Shown here: in pieces, positions 45,194 through 53,772 of the stretch
How positions within the stretch are numbered: position 1 is the first letter of the stretch
Layout of the letters: each line of letters starts with the position of its first letter
Origin: Salipaludibacillus neizhouensis
Lineage (GTDB): Bacteria; Bacillota; Bacilli; Bacillales; Salisediminibacteriaceae
Assembly: GCF_002886185.1 (NCBI RefSeq)
Contig: NZ_KZ614146.1
Span: forward strand, 1,102,098 to 1,166,097
Direction: 5' to 3'
Length of the DNA stretch: 64,000 nucleotides
Notes under the pieces: model-generated
Database searches by the model: none
The model's input: the letters and a program-made list of their open reading frames with translations, nothing else
Told to the model about the DNA's origin: nothing
Translations under genes and position numbers: made by a program

Positions 45194-45850
45194 TTGACAA
45201 TGGAGGCTAAAGAATTAAAGGTTAAAGAACAAACTATTTTTCATCACACTGGAAATAAAATAATAATAGAAGATAGAGTGATAGATATCATCACGAGATT
45301 AGAAGAACCACTAATCATGGTCTTAGGAAATGTTTTAAGCGCGGAAGAATGTGATGAGCTAATTAGCTTGTCGAAAGACAGAGTGAAGCGTTCAAAAATC
45401 GGAAATTCACGTGAAGTAGAGGATTTGAGAACAAGCAGTAGCATGTTTTTTCAGGAAAATGAAAGTGACCTTGTGACGAAAATTGAAAAAAGAACCTCAC
45501 AAATCATGAATATACCTTATGAGCATGGAGAAGGTCTTCAAATTCTTAATTATAAAATTGGGCAGGAGTATAAAGCTCATTATGACTTTTTCTCATCTGC
45601 ACATAAAGCCGTTCGTAATCCAAGAATCAGCACATTAGTTATGTACTTAAACGATGTAGAAGAAGGCGGCGAAACTTATTTTCCTAAACTCAATTTTTCA
45701 GTAACTCCAAAAAAGGGTATGGCTGTCTATTTCGAATACTTCTATGATGACCATGCTTTAAATGAGTTAACGTTACATGGCGGCGCACCAATTATAGCAG
45801 GAGATAAATGGGCCGCAACACAATGGATGAGAAGGCAAAGAGTCGAATAA
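45194..45850 (+). CDS. 2-oxoglutarate/Fe(II) prolyl 4-hydroxylase-like oxygenase
   Basis: A 218-residue soluble enzyme of the P4H family, similar in layout to the Bacillus anthracis P4H. The iron ligands are His and Asp in AHYDFF and the distal His in LHGG; the 2-oxoglutarate Lys is in GDKWAATQW. Other marks are PLIMVLGNVLSAEECDELI, EGLQILNYKIGQEYKAHYD and LVMYLNDVEEGGETYFP. TTG at 45194 follows GAAGGTTGATGAAAA; an ATG two codons on is possible. The substrate is unknown: bacterial enzymes modify proline-rich or collagen-like proteins or EF-Tu. Confidence 0.92.
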   Translation: MTMEAKELKVKEQTIFHHTGNKIIIEDRVIDIITRLEEPLIMVLGNVLSAEECDELISLSKDRVKRSKIGNSREVEDLRTSSSMFFQENESDLVTKIEKRTSQIMNIPYEHGEGLQILNYKIGQEYKAHYDFFSSAHKAVRNPRISTLVMYLNDVEEGGETYFPKLNFSVTPKKGMAVYFEYFYDDHALNELTLHGGAPIIAGDKWAATQWMRRQRVE

Positions 45851-45855
45851 AGTGA

Positions 45856-45897
45856 AGAAGAACTGTCTCAATTGGGCATGAGACAGTTCCTTTTCTT
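45856..45897 (+). terminator. terminator after the oxygenase gene
   Basis: AAGAACTGTCTCA and TGAGACAGTTC pair perfectly over the core around ATTGGGCA, followed by CTTTTCTTT. Confidence 0.88.
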
Positions 45898-46066
45898 TGT
45901 GTACGTGGGATATCGGCGGATGCCGCATCATAGAATTACTGGCATAGGAGGCTGAAAGCATTCACTTTCAAGTGACATGTTAGTAATCAGCAGATTCCTT
46001 TCCTACCTAGAAGGTTTTCTTATTTTACCTTTTACATCTTGAGAAAGACTATTCCCCTGGTGCCAA

Positions 46067-46094
46067 TGAAGCAGAGAACAGTCCCCTTGTTTCT
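46067..46094 (+). repeat. REP-like element
   Basis: TGAAGCAGAGAACAGTCCCC followed by TTGTTTCT, one substitution. Its end touches the stop codon of the convergent gene at 46093. Confidence 0.88.
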
Positions 46095-46359
46095 ATTCAA
46101 ACTGGTCCATTTGTTCATCAAAACCTGAAGAAACCTTTTCAAACTCTTCATCGCTGTCAATCGCGGAGATAGCACCATTATTGTCGACCTTTAAAAAGAA
46201 CACATCAACCTCTTCACTTTCCTGCTCCAACTCGTCAACAAAACTTACGGCAACATATTCGTTATCATCTAGTTCCATTGTACCTAAAACTTCAACTTCC
46301 TGATCCTCCGTGTTTTCATCACTTATGGTGAACACGTTACCAATTTCTAGTTTTTCCAT
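46093..46359 (-). CDS. DUF1292 family protein (YrzB-like)
   Basis: An 88-residue acidic protein. EIGNVFTISDENTEDQEVEV, DDNEYVAVSFVDELEQESEE and VDVFFLKVDNNGAISAI are the strands of DUF1292, a small Firmicute family often found in the YrzL-YrrK-YrzB cluster; here it is alone. ATG after GATAGGAGCTGGTAGA is chosen; a longer start is not needed. Function unknown. Confidence 0.85.
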   Translation of the reverse strand: MEKLEIGNVFTISDENTEDQEVEVLGTMELDDNEYVAVSFVDELEQESEEVDVFFLKVDNNGAISAIDSDEEFEKVSSGFDEQMDQFE

Positions 46360-46674
46360 TCTACCAGCTCCTATCAATTATGATAAATCAATAATGGTTC
46401 TTTACAAATATGTTTTCTGTGTTGCTTAGTATCTTCCCTTAATTAAAAAAGTAAACACGGTAAATTTTTGTTCATGTTCAAACGTTCGTTTATTCAAATA
46501 CAGTTTAGGTGAAAAATAATGAAATCCCGTCTGAAAGATGTTGAACTCATCCGCTGGGAAAAGTATTAATTGGAATCTACTTCGTATATGTGAAGCATAC
46601 TAGTACTTCTCTATTGCCAAGTCAATGAAGCAGAGAACCGTCCCCTTGTTTCCAACTTTAAAGGAGTGAGATGA
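46360..46674. other. divergent intergenic region
   Basis: Between the DUF1292 gene (minus) and the aldolase (plus). The REP element at 46625-46652 ends 23 bases before the aldolase start, so it is probably inside the aldolase 5' leader. No cre site seen. Confidence 0.5.
46625..46652 (+). repeat. REP-like element in the aldolase leader
   Basis: TGAAGCAGAGAACCGTCCCC followed by TTGTTTCC. It lies immediately before AAAGGAGTGAG, the ribosome binding site of the aldolase. Confidence 0.9.
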
Positions 46675-47571
46675 ATGCAGGAGAAATACTTAGATAGAAT
46701 GAGAAACGGAAAAGGTTTTATCGCAGCGCTTGATCAAAGTGGTGGAAGTACACCAAAGGCGCTTGCGGCTTATGGTGTATCTGAAAACGACTATTCCACC
46801 GAGGAGGAAATGTTTGATCTGGTGCATGAAATGAGAACTCGCATTATTACTGCGCCAGCATTTGATTCGGAGCATATCCTCGGTTCGATTTTATTTGAGC
46901 AAACAATGGATCGTGAAATTGAAAGCCAATATACCGGACAGTATTTAGCCGAGAAAAAAGGAATTGCACCATTCCTTAAAGTCGATAAAGGTCTTGCCGA
47001 GCTTTCTAACGGTGTTCAGAAAATGAAACCAATTGATAATCTCAGTGAAACACTGGAAAGAGCTAACCAGCGTGGTATGTTCGGAACAAAAATGCGGTCT
47101 GCTATTCAAGAAGCAAACAAAGATGGGATTCAAGAAGTAGTTGATCAGCAATTTGAAATCGGTAAAAAGATTATCGATGCAGGACTTGTTCCAATCATTG
47201 AGCCGGAAGTGGATATTCATAGTGCCGATAAAGAGCAATCGGAAGAAATATTAAAGCAGGAAATCAATAAACATCTTGATCAACTAAAAAAGAAGGAACG
47301 TGTGATATTGAAGCTTACCATTCCTACGATCGGTAATCACTATAAAGAGCTTATTGATCATCCTCAAGTTGTTCGTGTAGTCGCTTTATCTGGTGGCTAT
47401 TCCAGAGACGAAGCTAATGCAAAACTTAAAGATAACGAAGGATTAATCGCAAGCTTCTCTAGAGCATTAAGTGAAAACTTAAATGTAAGTCAGTCTGACG
47501 AAGAATTTAATGCAGCATTAAAAGAAGCGGTGGACTCTATATATGATGCATCTGTAAATAAAAATAGCTAA
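46675..47571 (+). CDS. fda: class I fructose-bisphosphate aldolase
   Basis: A 298-residue cytosolic Schiff-base aldolase that splits fructose 1,6-bisphosphate into two trioses. [40 protein letters not shown] (Lys in the active site), [13 protein letters not shown] and VILKLTIPT with the Schiff-base Lys are as in the Staphylococcus Fda group, and length fits. AAAGGAGTGAGATGA precedes the ATG. It stands alone with a REP element in its leader. It may serve sugar breakdown after uptake by the nearby transporters, in addition to a class II enzyme elsewhere. Confidence 0.96.
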   Translation: MQEKYLDRMRNGKGFIAALDQSGGSTPKALAAYGVSENDYSTEEEMFDLVHEMRTRIITAPAFDSEHILGSILFEQTMDREIESQYTGQYLAEKKGIAPFLKVDKGLAELSNGVQKMKPIDNLSETLERANQRGMFGTKMRSAIQEANKDGIQEVVDQQFEIGKKIIDAGLVPIIEPEVDIHSADKEQSEEILKQEINKHLDQLKKKERVILKLTIPTIGNHYKELIDHPQVVRVVALSGGYSRDEANAKLKDNEGLIASFSRALSENLNVSQSDEEFNAALKEAVDSIYDASVNKNS

Positions 47572-47628
47572 CAAAAGACGCTATGGTGAAATATGAGGCA
47601 TGAATCCGACTATAAATAACAATTCTAT

Positions 47629-47665
47629 AAAGCGGGCGACGTATCGACAGTCGCTCGCTTTATTA
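47629..47665. terminator. bidirectional terminator
   Basis: AAAGCGGGCGAC and GTCGCTCGCTTT pair across GTATCGACA and are followed by ATTAAT. It separates the aldolase from the convergent DUF1287 gene. Confidence 0.85.
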
Positions 47666-48367
47666 ATGAGAGGCATAATCCCACCGATAATGACCAGCAA
47701 TCGGGGTGCTTATTGAAGTTAGTTTTACTTCCGCTGCAAACGGACGGGTATTGTGAATTAAATAAGGCGTGCCATCTTTTGCACGTTTATCGGAAATAAT
47801 ACCGACGTGATGGAAACCTTCCAAATAAAGAACGATATCACCAGGCTGCCATTCTTTAAGATTCTCCACGTCACCTGGAATTAATTCCTTCGTTAACGAC
47901 TCTGCAAAACGCTCAAAATACACATATTGATTTGGCACGCGTCGGAAATCAATATTAGTGTCCGGATGCCCATCTACTCTTGGATACAGTTCAGTGTTCG
48001 CATGTATATCCTCGTCCATCAACTCTTTTAAAGAAATCCCTGCATTGAGTAGTCCCCGCCAAATAACATCCGTACAAACCCCTTCGTTCTCAGGGGGATA
48101 GCCACCTGCATAGTAGGCGCTTTTATATTTAGTTCTCTGTTCCGATTCCACCCGGGCAGCGTTGACAATATCAATCGGATCCGGAATGCCGTTTTTATTC
48201 CGGTCTACTGAGGAATATGTATTTGGGACCTCAACTGTTTTTCCGAAAGGTATTTCGAAATGAATACCTACAGAATCAAGAATAATTCCGTCTTTAAAGA
48301 AGAACAAAAAAGCAAAGATGAAAGTGATAAAGATAGGAAAAATATAACGTATTATTTTACGCTTCAT
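47663..48367 (-). CDS. DUF1287 exported protein
   Basis: A 234-residue protein with an N-terminal membrane/signal helix (residues ~7-25) and an extracellular domain of the DUF1287 family, related to NlpC/P60-like cysteine peptidases. The likely catalytic Cys is in EGVCTDVIWRGLLNAGISLK, the His in GFHHVGIISD, and a later His in YLIHNTRPFA. The conserved DRNKNGIPDPIDIVNAAR precedes them. It may act on the cell wall, but activity is not established. The ATG follows GAGGAGATATCTATT. Confidence 0.88.
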   Translation of the reverse strand: MKRKIIRYIFPIFITFIFAFLFFFKDGIILDSVGIHFEIPFGKTVEVPNTYSSVDRNKNGIPDPIDIVNAARVESEQRTKYKSAYYAGGYPPENEGVCTDVIWRGLLNAGISLKELMDEDIHANTELYPRVDGHPDTNIDFRRVPNQYVYFERFAESLTKELIPGDVENLKEWQPGDIVLYLEGFHHVGIISDKRAKDGTPYLIHNTRPFAAEVKLTSISTPIAGHYRWDYASH

Positions 48368-48443
48368 AATAGATATCTCCTCAGACGAATTTAAGTGAAT
48401 TATATGGCAAAATCAGAAAAAAATCTAGCATATTAATGGTAAT

Positions 48444-48466
48444 GCAGGGGACGGTTCTCTGCTTCA
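48444..48466 (-). repeat. REP-like element, reverse orientation
   Basis: GCAGGGGACGGTTCTCTGCT followed by TCA, the complement of the usual core, behind the DUF1287 promoter side. The rest of 48368-48669 shows nothing recognised. Confidence 0.88.
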
Positions 48467-48669
48467 TCCGGATAGTTTAGCAACACTATATAAGGAACAT
48501 ACATTCGCATTTTGTGGACAATGGTAATCTACAGGGATATAATATTAATAACCACATGTGGCTATTGGACAGAAACTTCCATTATATCTAAGGGTGGGAT
48601 ATTACTTTTTTAGGCGTATGAACGATGTAATACGTATCGTTTGTTTATGTGAATTTCGTGGTAAACTAA

Positions 48670-49134
48670 ACGAAAGGAAGACTCGAATATATATTCAAAG
48701 CTAATACAGCCGAATTATTTAAGACTCTTGAACGCTCAGTAGAGGCACTTCAGGAAATTGAGGATAAAGACACGAGAACGGCATACTTTCAAACGTTAAT
48801 TAACTATATTTTTAATGTAAAGAAAAACTTAAGTCAAGCTGAGGTGAAACAGTTCAGTAAACGAATCGAACATATCTATCCTGAAGGGAGCAAAATGATT
48901 ATGAGTTTGAGAGAAGAAATCCTAAAAGAAGGGAAACAAGAGGGTAGACTACTTCAAAATCAGGAAGATATTCACTATTTTTTAGAAGAAAATATTCGTG
49001 AAGAAGCAGAAGATCTTTATAAAAAAGTGACATCCATTCAGGATACTGAGCGTCTTGGACAGTTGAAACGCAAATTGTATCGAACGAGTTCAAAGGCTGA
49101 AATAAGAAAGATGGTTATAGAGGGAAGTCAGTGA
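48670..49134 (+). pseudogene. C-terminal remnant of an Rpn/YhgA-type nuclease (transposase-like)
   Basis: An open frame begins right after a stop, without a start codon, and encodes about 154 residues. It includes LEYIFKANTAELFKTLERSV, DTRTAYFQTLINYIFNVKKN, IMSLREEILKEGKQEGRLLQ and a helical tail. This is the C-terminal part of the PD-(D/E)XK recombination-promoting nuclease family (Rpn, PDDEXK_2), whose nuclease domain is missing. An internal GTG could start a 96-residue product, but this is unlikely to be functional. Confidence 0.75.
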
Positions 49135-49255
49135 TGTGTGTTTCTTGATTCTCCATGTATGAATATGCTCATGCGCGGAGGAGTTAGGTATTTTAACAGG
49201 TCGGAATTCAGATAATTCTTGATTTATGGAGATTGCTGTAGGTTTTAGAACAGAA

Positions 49256-49385
49256 GGCTCGAATACGCTCTAGCCGACGCTTTCCGCGGGCAACGACTTC
49301 GGCCTCCTCGGGAAAGTCCGCCCTGTGCGGTCTTCAGTTGTTGCTAATCCCGCAGGAGTCACCGCATTCGCTACTTCGAGCTTTT
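49256..49385. repeat. GC-rich Bacillaceae-type intergenic repeat
   Basis: Bounded by GGCTCGAATACG and ATTCGCTACTTCGAGC, with TTTCCGCGGGCAACGACTTC, GGCCTCCTCGGGAAAG and CTAATCCCGCAGGAGTCACC between. It stands out by base composition. The same pattern is, from general knowledge, a common dispersed repeat in alkaliphilic and other bacilli. It can fold into a long imperfect hairpin. Confidence 0.75.
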
Positions 49386-49410
49386 AAAAATCTATGGTTA
49401 AGAAGGTTCA

Positions 49411-49447
49411 CGCTGTTATAAATAAAAGACGCTTTGCATTTTTCTTA
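49411..49447 (+). repeat. 3' end of the ~150-bp repeat
   Basis: GCTGTTATAAATAAAAGACG, CTTTGCATTTTTCTTA: the terminator-like end shared with 12237-12266, 15160-15190 and 19820-19851. Confidence 0.65.
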
Positions 49448-49767
49448 ACAAGAAAGGATAAAGTGAAGACTCAGTATAGGCACATAATTTCTTTATAAAC
49501 TTATTTTTATCGTTTTCGAAAAAACATATTATTCACTGCAGTCATGGCTTAAAGCAGGGCGTATTTTTTTGTGTGAATTATCTAATGTTGCCTGCGATAC
49601 TATACTTCCCCATCAAGTTTCACACCATAGTTTTTACCTGTGCAGTTCCTTGTTACCAACAAATCTCTCAACAACTAGCTAAAACCTCACTGATATTTCC
49701 AGGAGGGCCATTTGGATAATTGTTTCTTGATATCTATCGATGTTCATATGCTATAATCTAGTATTAG

Positions 49768-49879
49768 ATGAAAACGTGAGTTATTACAAAACCAAATAGA
49801 AGAGTTAAATAAACTGGTTTCCAAGATAGTGTTGCAAGAGGGACACTCAAATTCGCTCATTGCATCAAAGGGATACTGA
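49768..49879 (+). pseudogene. possible frameshifted Spo0E-like small protein
   Basis: ATG at 49768 is followed after AAAA by a stop, but dropping one A gives a frame MKRELLQNQIEELNKLVSKI, then VLQEGHSNSLIASKGY. The L-x-x-x-I-E-x-L-x-x-L-V pattern recalls Spo0E-like phosphatases of the sporulation relay, though it stops before the usual SQxLD motif. A good extended -10 lies 11 bases upstream. It is tentative and probably non-functional. Confidence 0.3.
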
Positions 49880-49986
49880 AATAGTGAAAATCAATTTTTT
49901 CAGTAACCTTCAGAATAATTCGTATTACATAATAGAGATCAATCAATCCCTTAACAGGCAATCTCATAGCAAGCAGGTGGAACGTG

Positions 49987-52900
49987 ATGAAGTTACTGAA
50001 TAAGACATATCGTTGTCCAATTACCTTAACAAATAAGGCAAAGGACAAAATGGGCGTGCTTGGGATAGAGCGTTCGTTTTTTTCGTTGGAGAGATCATTT
50101 CGTGTATATATAGAAAAGTATCCGCAGACAGCGGATCGTCCCCTTTCTGCCGCGTTGTTCTTTGATAATGTGGAAAATAAGCGTTTGGCCGATATGTACG
50201 ATCGTCTTGTGATCATTCTTCATTGTGTGGTGGAGAAGGATTGTTTTATTGTGACAAATGTGACGAAGAAATCAGCGCGTTCCTCCGTGCGAACAAACTG
50301 GCGTCAATCAGTCGATCTCACTTTTGATTTAAGCGACCAACGAGGGAGACAGGTCCCATTTGACTTGCTAAACTTGCTTCATGACATGCCGGTAGCGCAA
50401 GAAATTTCCACATATGTGAAAAAGCGGATGACGAGTTGGGAAGGCTATTTGAAAATTCAAGAGCGTTCCGCGGATATTCCGGACATGGTCGCTCGTTTTA
50501 CGAGTCTTGCATTCAACGATGATTTTAGCCGTGTAACGATCAAGGGATGCGAGTTGAATGATAAGGAATGGAAATCACTCAGAAATTTGAGCGTAAAACT
50601 TAAGGGGCTTGACCAAGACATCGGGAAGGTACTGAAAGCGAATCGCTCCGCTCGTACAGTGGAAGTAGAAGTCAATAAATATATGGAAAAACGAGCAAGG
50701 GAGCAGCAGCTCGACCTGCCTCAAAAAGAAGTGATCTTCAGTAACTTTGCGGCATTGAGCCAGGTGAAACGGTTACGGCAAGGGTTTAAACATTTAGAAG
50801 ATGGCTTGGCCGCCAATCCGGAACTGGAACAACTTTTATTTGAAAACAAGCCGCCCGTTCAAACGCCCAAAAAAATCGCTCCGCTCAAATTTCATAATCG
50901 ATTGAATGAATTTCAGCAGGAAGCAGTCCAAGGTGCGGTGGCTTCGGAAGATTTGTACGTCATTCAAGGGCCACCTGGAACGGGAAAAACAACGGTTATA
51001 TCGGAAATTTGCCTGCAAAATGCGAGAGCAGGGCTTCGTACACTCGTTGCATCCCAATCGAATTTAGCAGTTGATAATGCGCTCGGCCGATTGTTGGAAA
51101 ATAAGGATATTCGTATTCTTAGAGTAGGTCGTACGGAAAGCATTGAAGAGGAAGGCAAAAAGTTTATGGAAGAAAACGTAGGTCAGTATTGGAAGGACCA
51201 TACGTTAAAAGAAGTCTCCACTCAATTTGAAGCGCGACATAAGCGCGAAAAAGAACTAGAAACAGAGTGGACGGAGAATGAAGCGGAACAAGAGCGGCTA
51301 AAGCCGGTGCTCGCACGATTAGAAGCAGAGGTAGAAGCGAAAAAGAAAGCGAAAGAGCAACATCACGAAATCGAAACGTTTTTGAAAGAACAAAAAAAGA
51401 AAGTGGATCATGCTGAAAAGGAGCAACAACATGCTCAGAGCGATGTGCAGGAGATCGAACAAACTCTTCGTACGTTGACGGATTTGATAGAAGAAGATAA
51501 AAACTTTCTGCGTGAGGTCCCCGAACCTGACACGATAAAAAAAGAAATCGAAGACAATCAACAGGTGATCCAAAAGCTGCAACAAAGCATTGCTGTTCAA
51601 GCACTTGAAGACAAAATCAGTGAACAAAAGCAAACACTGGATCAAGCGACTACGGAATATGAAAAGTTTGCCGAGGCTATCCAACAAACTGATGCTCTCA
51701 TTATCAAAGTAACAGAATCGAAGCAAGTCGATACTCTGAGATGGATGGTTCTAGAGCAAAAACTCGAACGTACGTTAGATGTTCAGCAGTTATTTGAAGA
51801 GATAAAGGACATTCGTGAAGAAATTAACCAATTCCAAAAATTAAAGGAATACAATGACACGCTAAACCGCGCGATTTCCTATCTTGAACAGAGATTAAAC
51901 GAGCATCATACCCCGACTGACAAGATTCAGCAACGGGCGCTCCACCGATTATCCGTTTATACGGCGGATGAAATCGATCAGTTTTTAGACGAATTAAGAA
52001 GCAAACTGAATGGACAACAAATCTCTGTGCAGGTGCTTGTATCGGATCTGGAAGGTTTGTATAGCAGGAGACACTTTGTGCGGCAAAAAGCCGAACGGTT
52101 AACGCCATTTGATACGAATAAACAGTTGGCGCAGGAAGCCTTTGGACAGGTGAAGCAAAAAATGCTCGGTCAACTCCACTACAAGCAGAGTGTCAATAAT
52201 ATGTCTCATGAAAAATGGCAGCTGGAAAAAAAAGACGAGGACTCAGCACTTCATTCTCTTCAAGAGAGTCTGAAGCAAATGTTGGAGACAGCAGAACGAA
52301 TTCCGAACGCAAAAGATTTACTTCCACAAAAAGAAGAAAAAATGCTGGAACTGAAGAAAAAACACGAGCAATATAAGCAAGTGAAAGAGCAGCTTGAAAC
52401 GAACCGCAAAAAACAAGAAGAAGAAAGCGTTCGGCTTCAAGAAGAAAAGAAGAAGCTCGGTGAAACTGAGGCCCGGCTCGAACAATGGCAAAGTTCGATC
52501 ACTCAGAAGCAAGAAGAACAACTCCTTTTAAATGACATATTGGAGACTGATCCGGAGAGCGAGCATGAGGACCGCTTAAAGCAATGGGCGAGTCTAGCAT
52601 TTAGGTGGGATTCTTTAAAAAAAGAGAAAGAGAGACTGCCTGTTTTTCAGTCGATTCAAGGACAATGGCTCTCTCTGTTAGAAGAGGCAAATGAACACGA
52701 TTTAGAGGAAATTCGCAAGCTTTATGTGAAACATGCCAACGTGATTGGAACGACTTGCGTGGCCTCTGCACGAAAAGATTTCATCGACAGCTATCCTGAA
52801 TTTGATGTCGTGATCATCGATGAAGTATCGAAAGCGACCCCACCGGAGCTTCTTTTGCCGATGCTAAAAGGAAAGAAAATCGTCTTAGTGGGGGACCATC

Positions 52901-53772
52901 ATCAGCTGCCGCCTTTATTAGGAAACGATACGCTAGAAGAAACGTTGCAGGAAATGGCGGATGATAGTGATGACTTTGAAGGTAAAGTTGAATTAAAAAA
53001 ACTGTTGAAAGAATCGCTGTTTGAAAGATTGTTTAAAAGCTTACCGAAACAGAACAAAACGATGCTTGCGATTCAATACCGCATGCATGAAAACATTATG
53101 GAAGCTATTGCACCGTTTTATGAACAGGAAAATGAGCGGCTTCAGTGTGGTTTAACGGATTCAGCTGCACAACGTGATCACTTGCTGGAATCACCGCTTG
53201 TTCAGCGAAATAATCATCTTTTATGGCTTGATGTTCCGAATGAACCTTTGTTTTTCGAAGAGCGAATGAAAGGCGGAAAAAGTCTGTATAACTCCGCTGA
53301 ATTGAGAAGAATAGAAGATTTACTGAAGGAGTTGGATGAGGCAACAGCTCAAGCAAAACAAACAGGGAAAATGAATGCCGATGAGAAAAAAAGCATTGGT
53401 GTCATTAGTTTTTACGGGGAACAAGTTAAAAAAATCGATCGATTGATTCATCAGGTACTTCGTTTGGATCACTTGACGGTGCGCACGGGAACTGTCGACC
53501 GTTTTCAGGGCATGGAAATGGATGTGATTCTGTTAAGTATGGTGCGAAACCATGATAATAAACAGGCGGACATCGGTTTTGCCAATGATTACCGCCGATT
53601 AAATGTTGCCCTGTCGAGAGCAAAAGAATTACTCGTTTTAATCGGCAGTATAGAAATGTTTACCAAAAAGGCGAAACAAGCAGATACACGAAAAATGTAT
53701 ACGCACGTGTTAGAAGCAGTCAAAAAACAAGATGGTTTGCGTGAGCTTGAAGGGGTGGTTCAGCATGGATAA
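49987..53772 (+). CDS. superfamily 1 (UPF1-like) helicase with long coiled-coil insert
   Basis: A 1261-residue AAA_11/AAA_12 helicase. An N-terminal region of ~300 residues, with no family I recognise, precedes the core: Q-motif-like NEFQQEAVQGAV, Walker A GPPGTGKTT (~326-334), SQSNLAVDNALGRLL. Residues ~390-900 are almost entirely Glu/Lys/Gln-rich coiled coil. The core then resumes with DVVIIDEVSKATPPELLLP (Walker B ~941), VGDHHQLPPLL, IQYRMHENIMEAI, DRFQGMEMDVILLSMVRN and NVALSRAKELLVLIGS. All SF1 motifs look intact. ATG follows AGGTGGAACGTG. The gene overlaps the next by 8 bases. Base composition is richer in GC than its neighbours, suggesting transfer. The substrate (RNA or DNA) is unknown. 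Confidence 0.93.
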   Translation: MKLLNKTYRCPITLTNKAKDKMGVLGIERSFFSLERSFRVYIEKYPQTADRPLSAALFFDNVENKRLADMYDRLVIILHCVVEKDCFIVTNVTKKSARSSVRTNWRQSVDLTFDLSDQRGRQVPFDLLNLLHDMPVAQEISTYVKKRMTSWEGYLKIQERSADIPDMVARFTSLAFNDDFSRVTIKGCELNDKEWKSLRNLSVKLKGLDQDIGKVLKANRSARTVEVEVNKYMEKRAREQQLDLPQKEVIFSNFAALSQVKRLRQGFKHLEDGLAANPELEQLLFENKPPVQTPKKIAPLKFHNRLNEFQQEAVQGAVASEDLYVIQGPPGTGKTTVISEICLQNARAGLRTLVASQSNLAVDNALGRLLENKDIRILRVGRTESIEEEGKKFMEENVGQYWKDHTLKEVSTQFEARHKREKELETEWTENEAEQERLKPVLARLEAEVEAKKKAKEQHHEIETFLKEQKKKVDHAEKEQQHAQSDVQEIEQTLRTLTDLIEEDKNFLREVPEPDTIKKEIEDNQQVIQKLQQSIAVQALEDKISEQKQTLDQATTEYEKFAEAIQQTDALIIKVTESKQVDTLRWMVLEQKLERTLDVQQLFEEIKDIREEINQFQKLKEYNDTLNRAISYLEQRLNEHHTPTDKIQQRALHRLSVYTADEIDQFLDELRSKLNGQQISVQVLVSDLEGLYSRRHFVRQKAERLTPFDTNKQLAQEAFGQVKQKMLGQLHYKQSVNNMSHEKWQLEKKDEDSALHSLQESLKQMLETAERIPNAKDLLPQKEEKMLELKKKHEQYKQVKEQLETNRKKQEEESVRLQEEKKKLGETEARLEQWQSSITQKQEEQLLLNDILETDPESEHEDRLKQWASLAFRWDSLKKEKERLPVFQSIQGQWLSLLEEANEHDLEEIRKLYVKHANVIGTTCVASARKDFIDSYPEFDVVIIDEVSKATPPELLLPMLKGKKIVLVGDHHQLPPLLGNDTLEETLQEMADDSDDFEGKVELKKLLKESLFERLFKSLPKQNKTMLAIQYRMHENIMEAIAPFYEQENERLQCGLTDSAAQRDHLLESPLVQRNNHLLWLDVPNEPLFFEERMKGGKSLYNSAELRRIEDLLKELDEATAQAKQTGKMNADEKKSIGVISFYGEQVKKIDRLIHQVLRLDHLTVRTGTVDRFQGMEMDVILLSMVRNHDNKQADIGFANDYRRLNVALSRAKELLVLIGSIEMFTKKAKQADTRKMYTHVLEAVKKQDGLRELEGVVQHG

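Larger units (their letters stand above)
49135..49986. other. gene-poor 0.85-kb region before the helicase operon
   Basis: It holds a GC-rich 130-bp repeat, the 3' end of the ~150-bp repeat and a damaged Spo0E-like frame, and must include the promoter of the helicase operon. ATGCTATAAT at 49748-49757 is a strong extended -10 candidate. The rest is AT-rich. Confidence 0.55.

Noticed and set aside
50457-53623. Antisense frames of up to 146 codons within the helicase gene
   Set aside because: They mirror the Glu/Lys-rich coding strand (long Phe/Leu runs) and are shadows.
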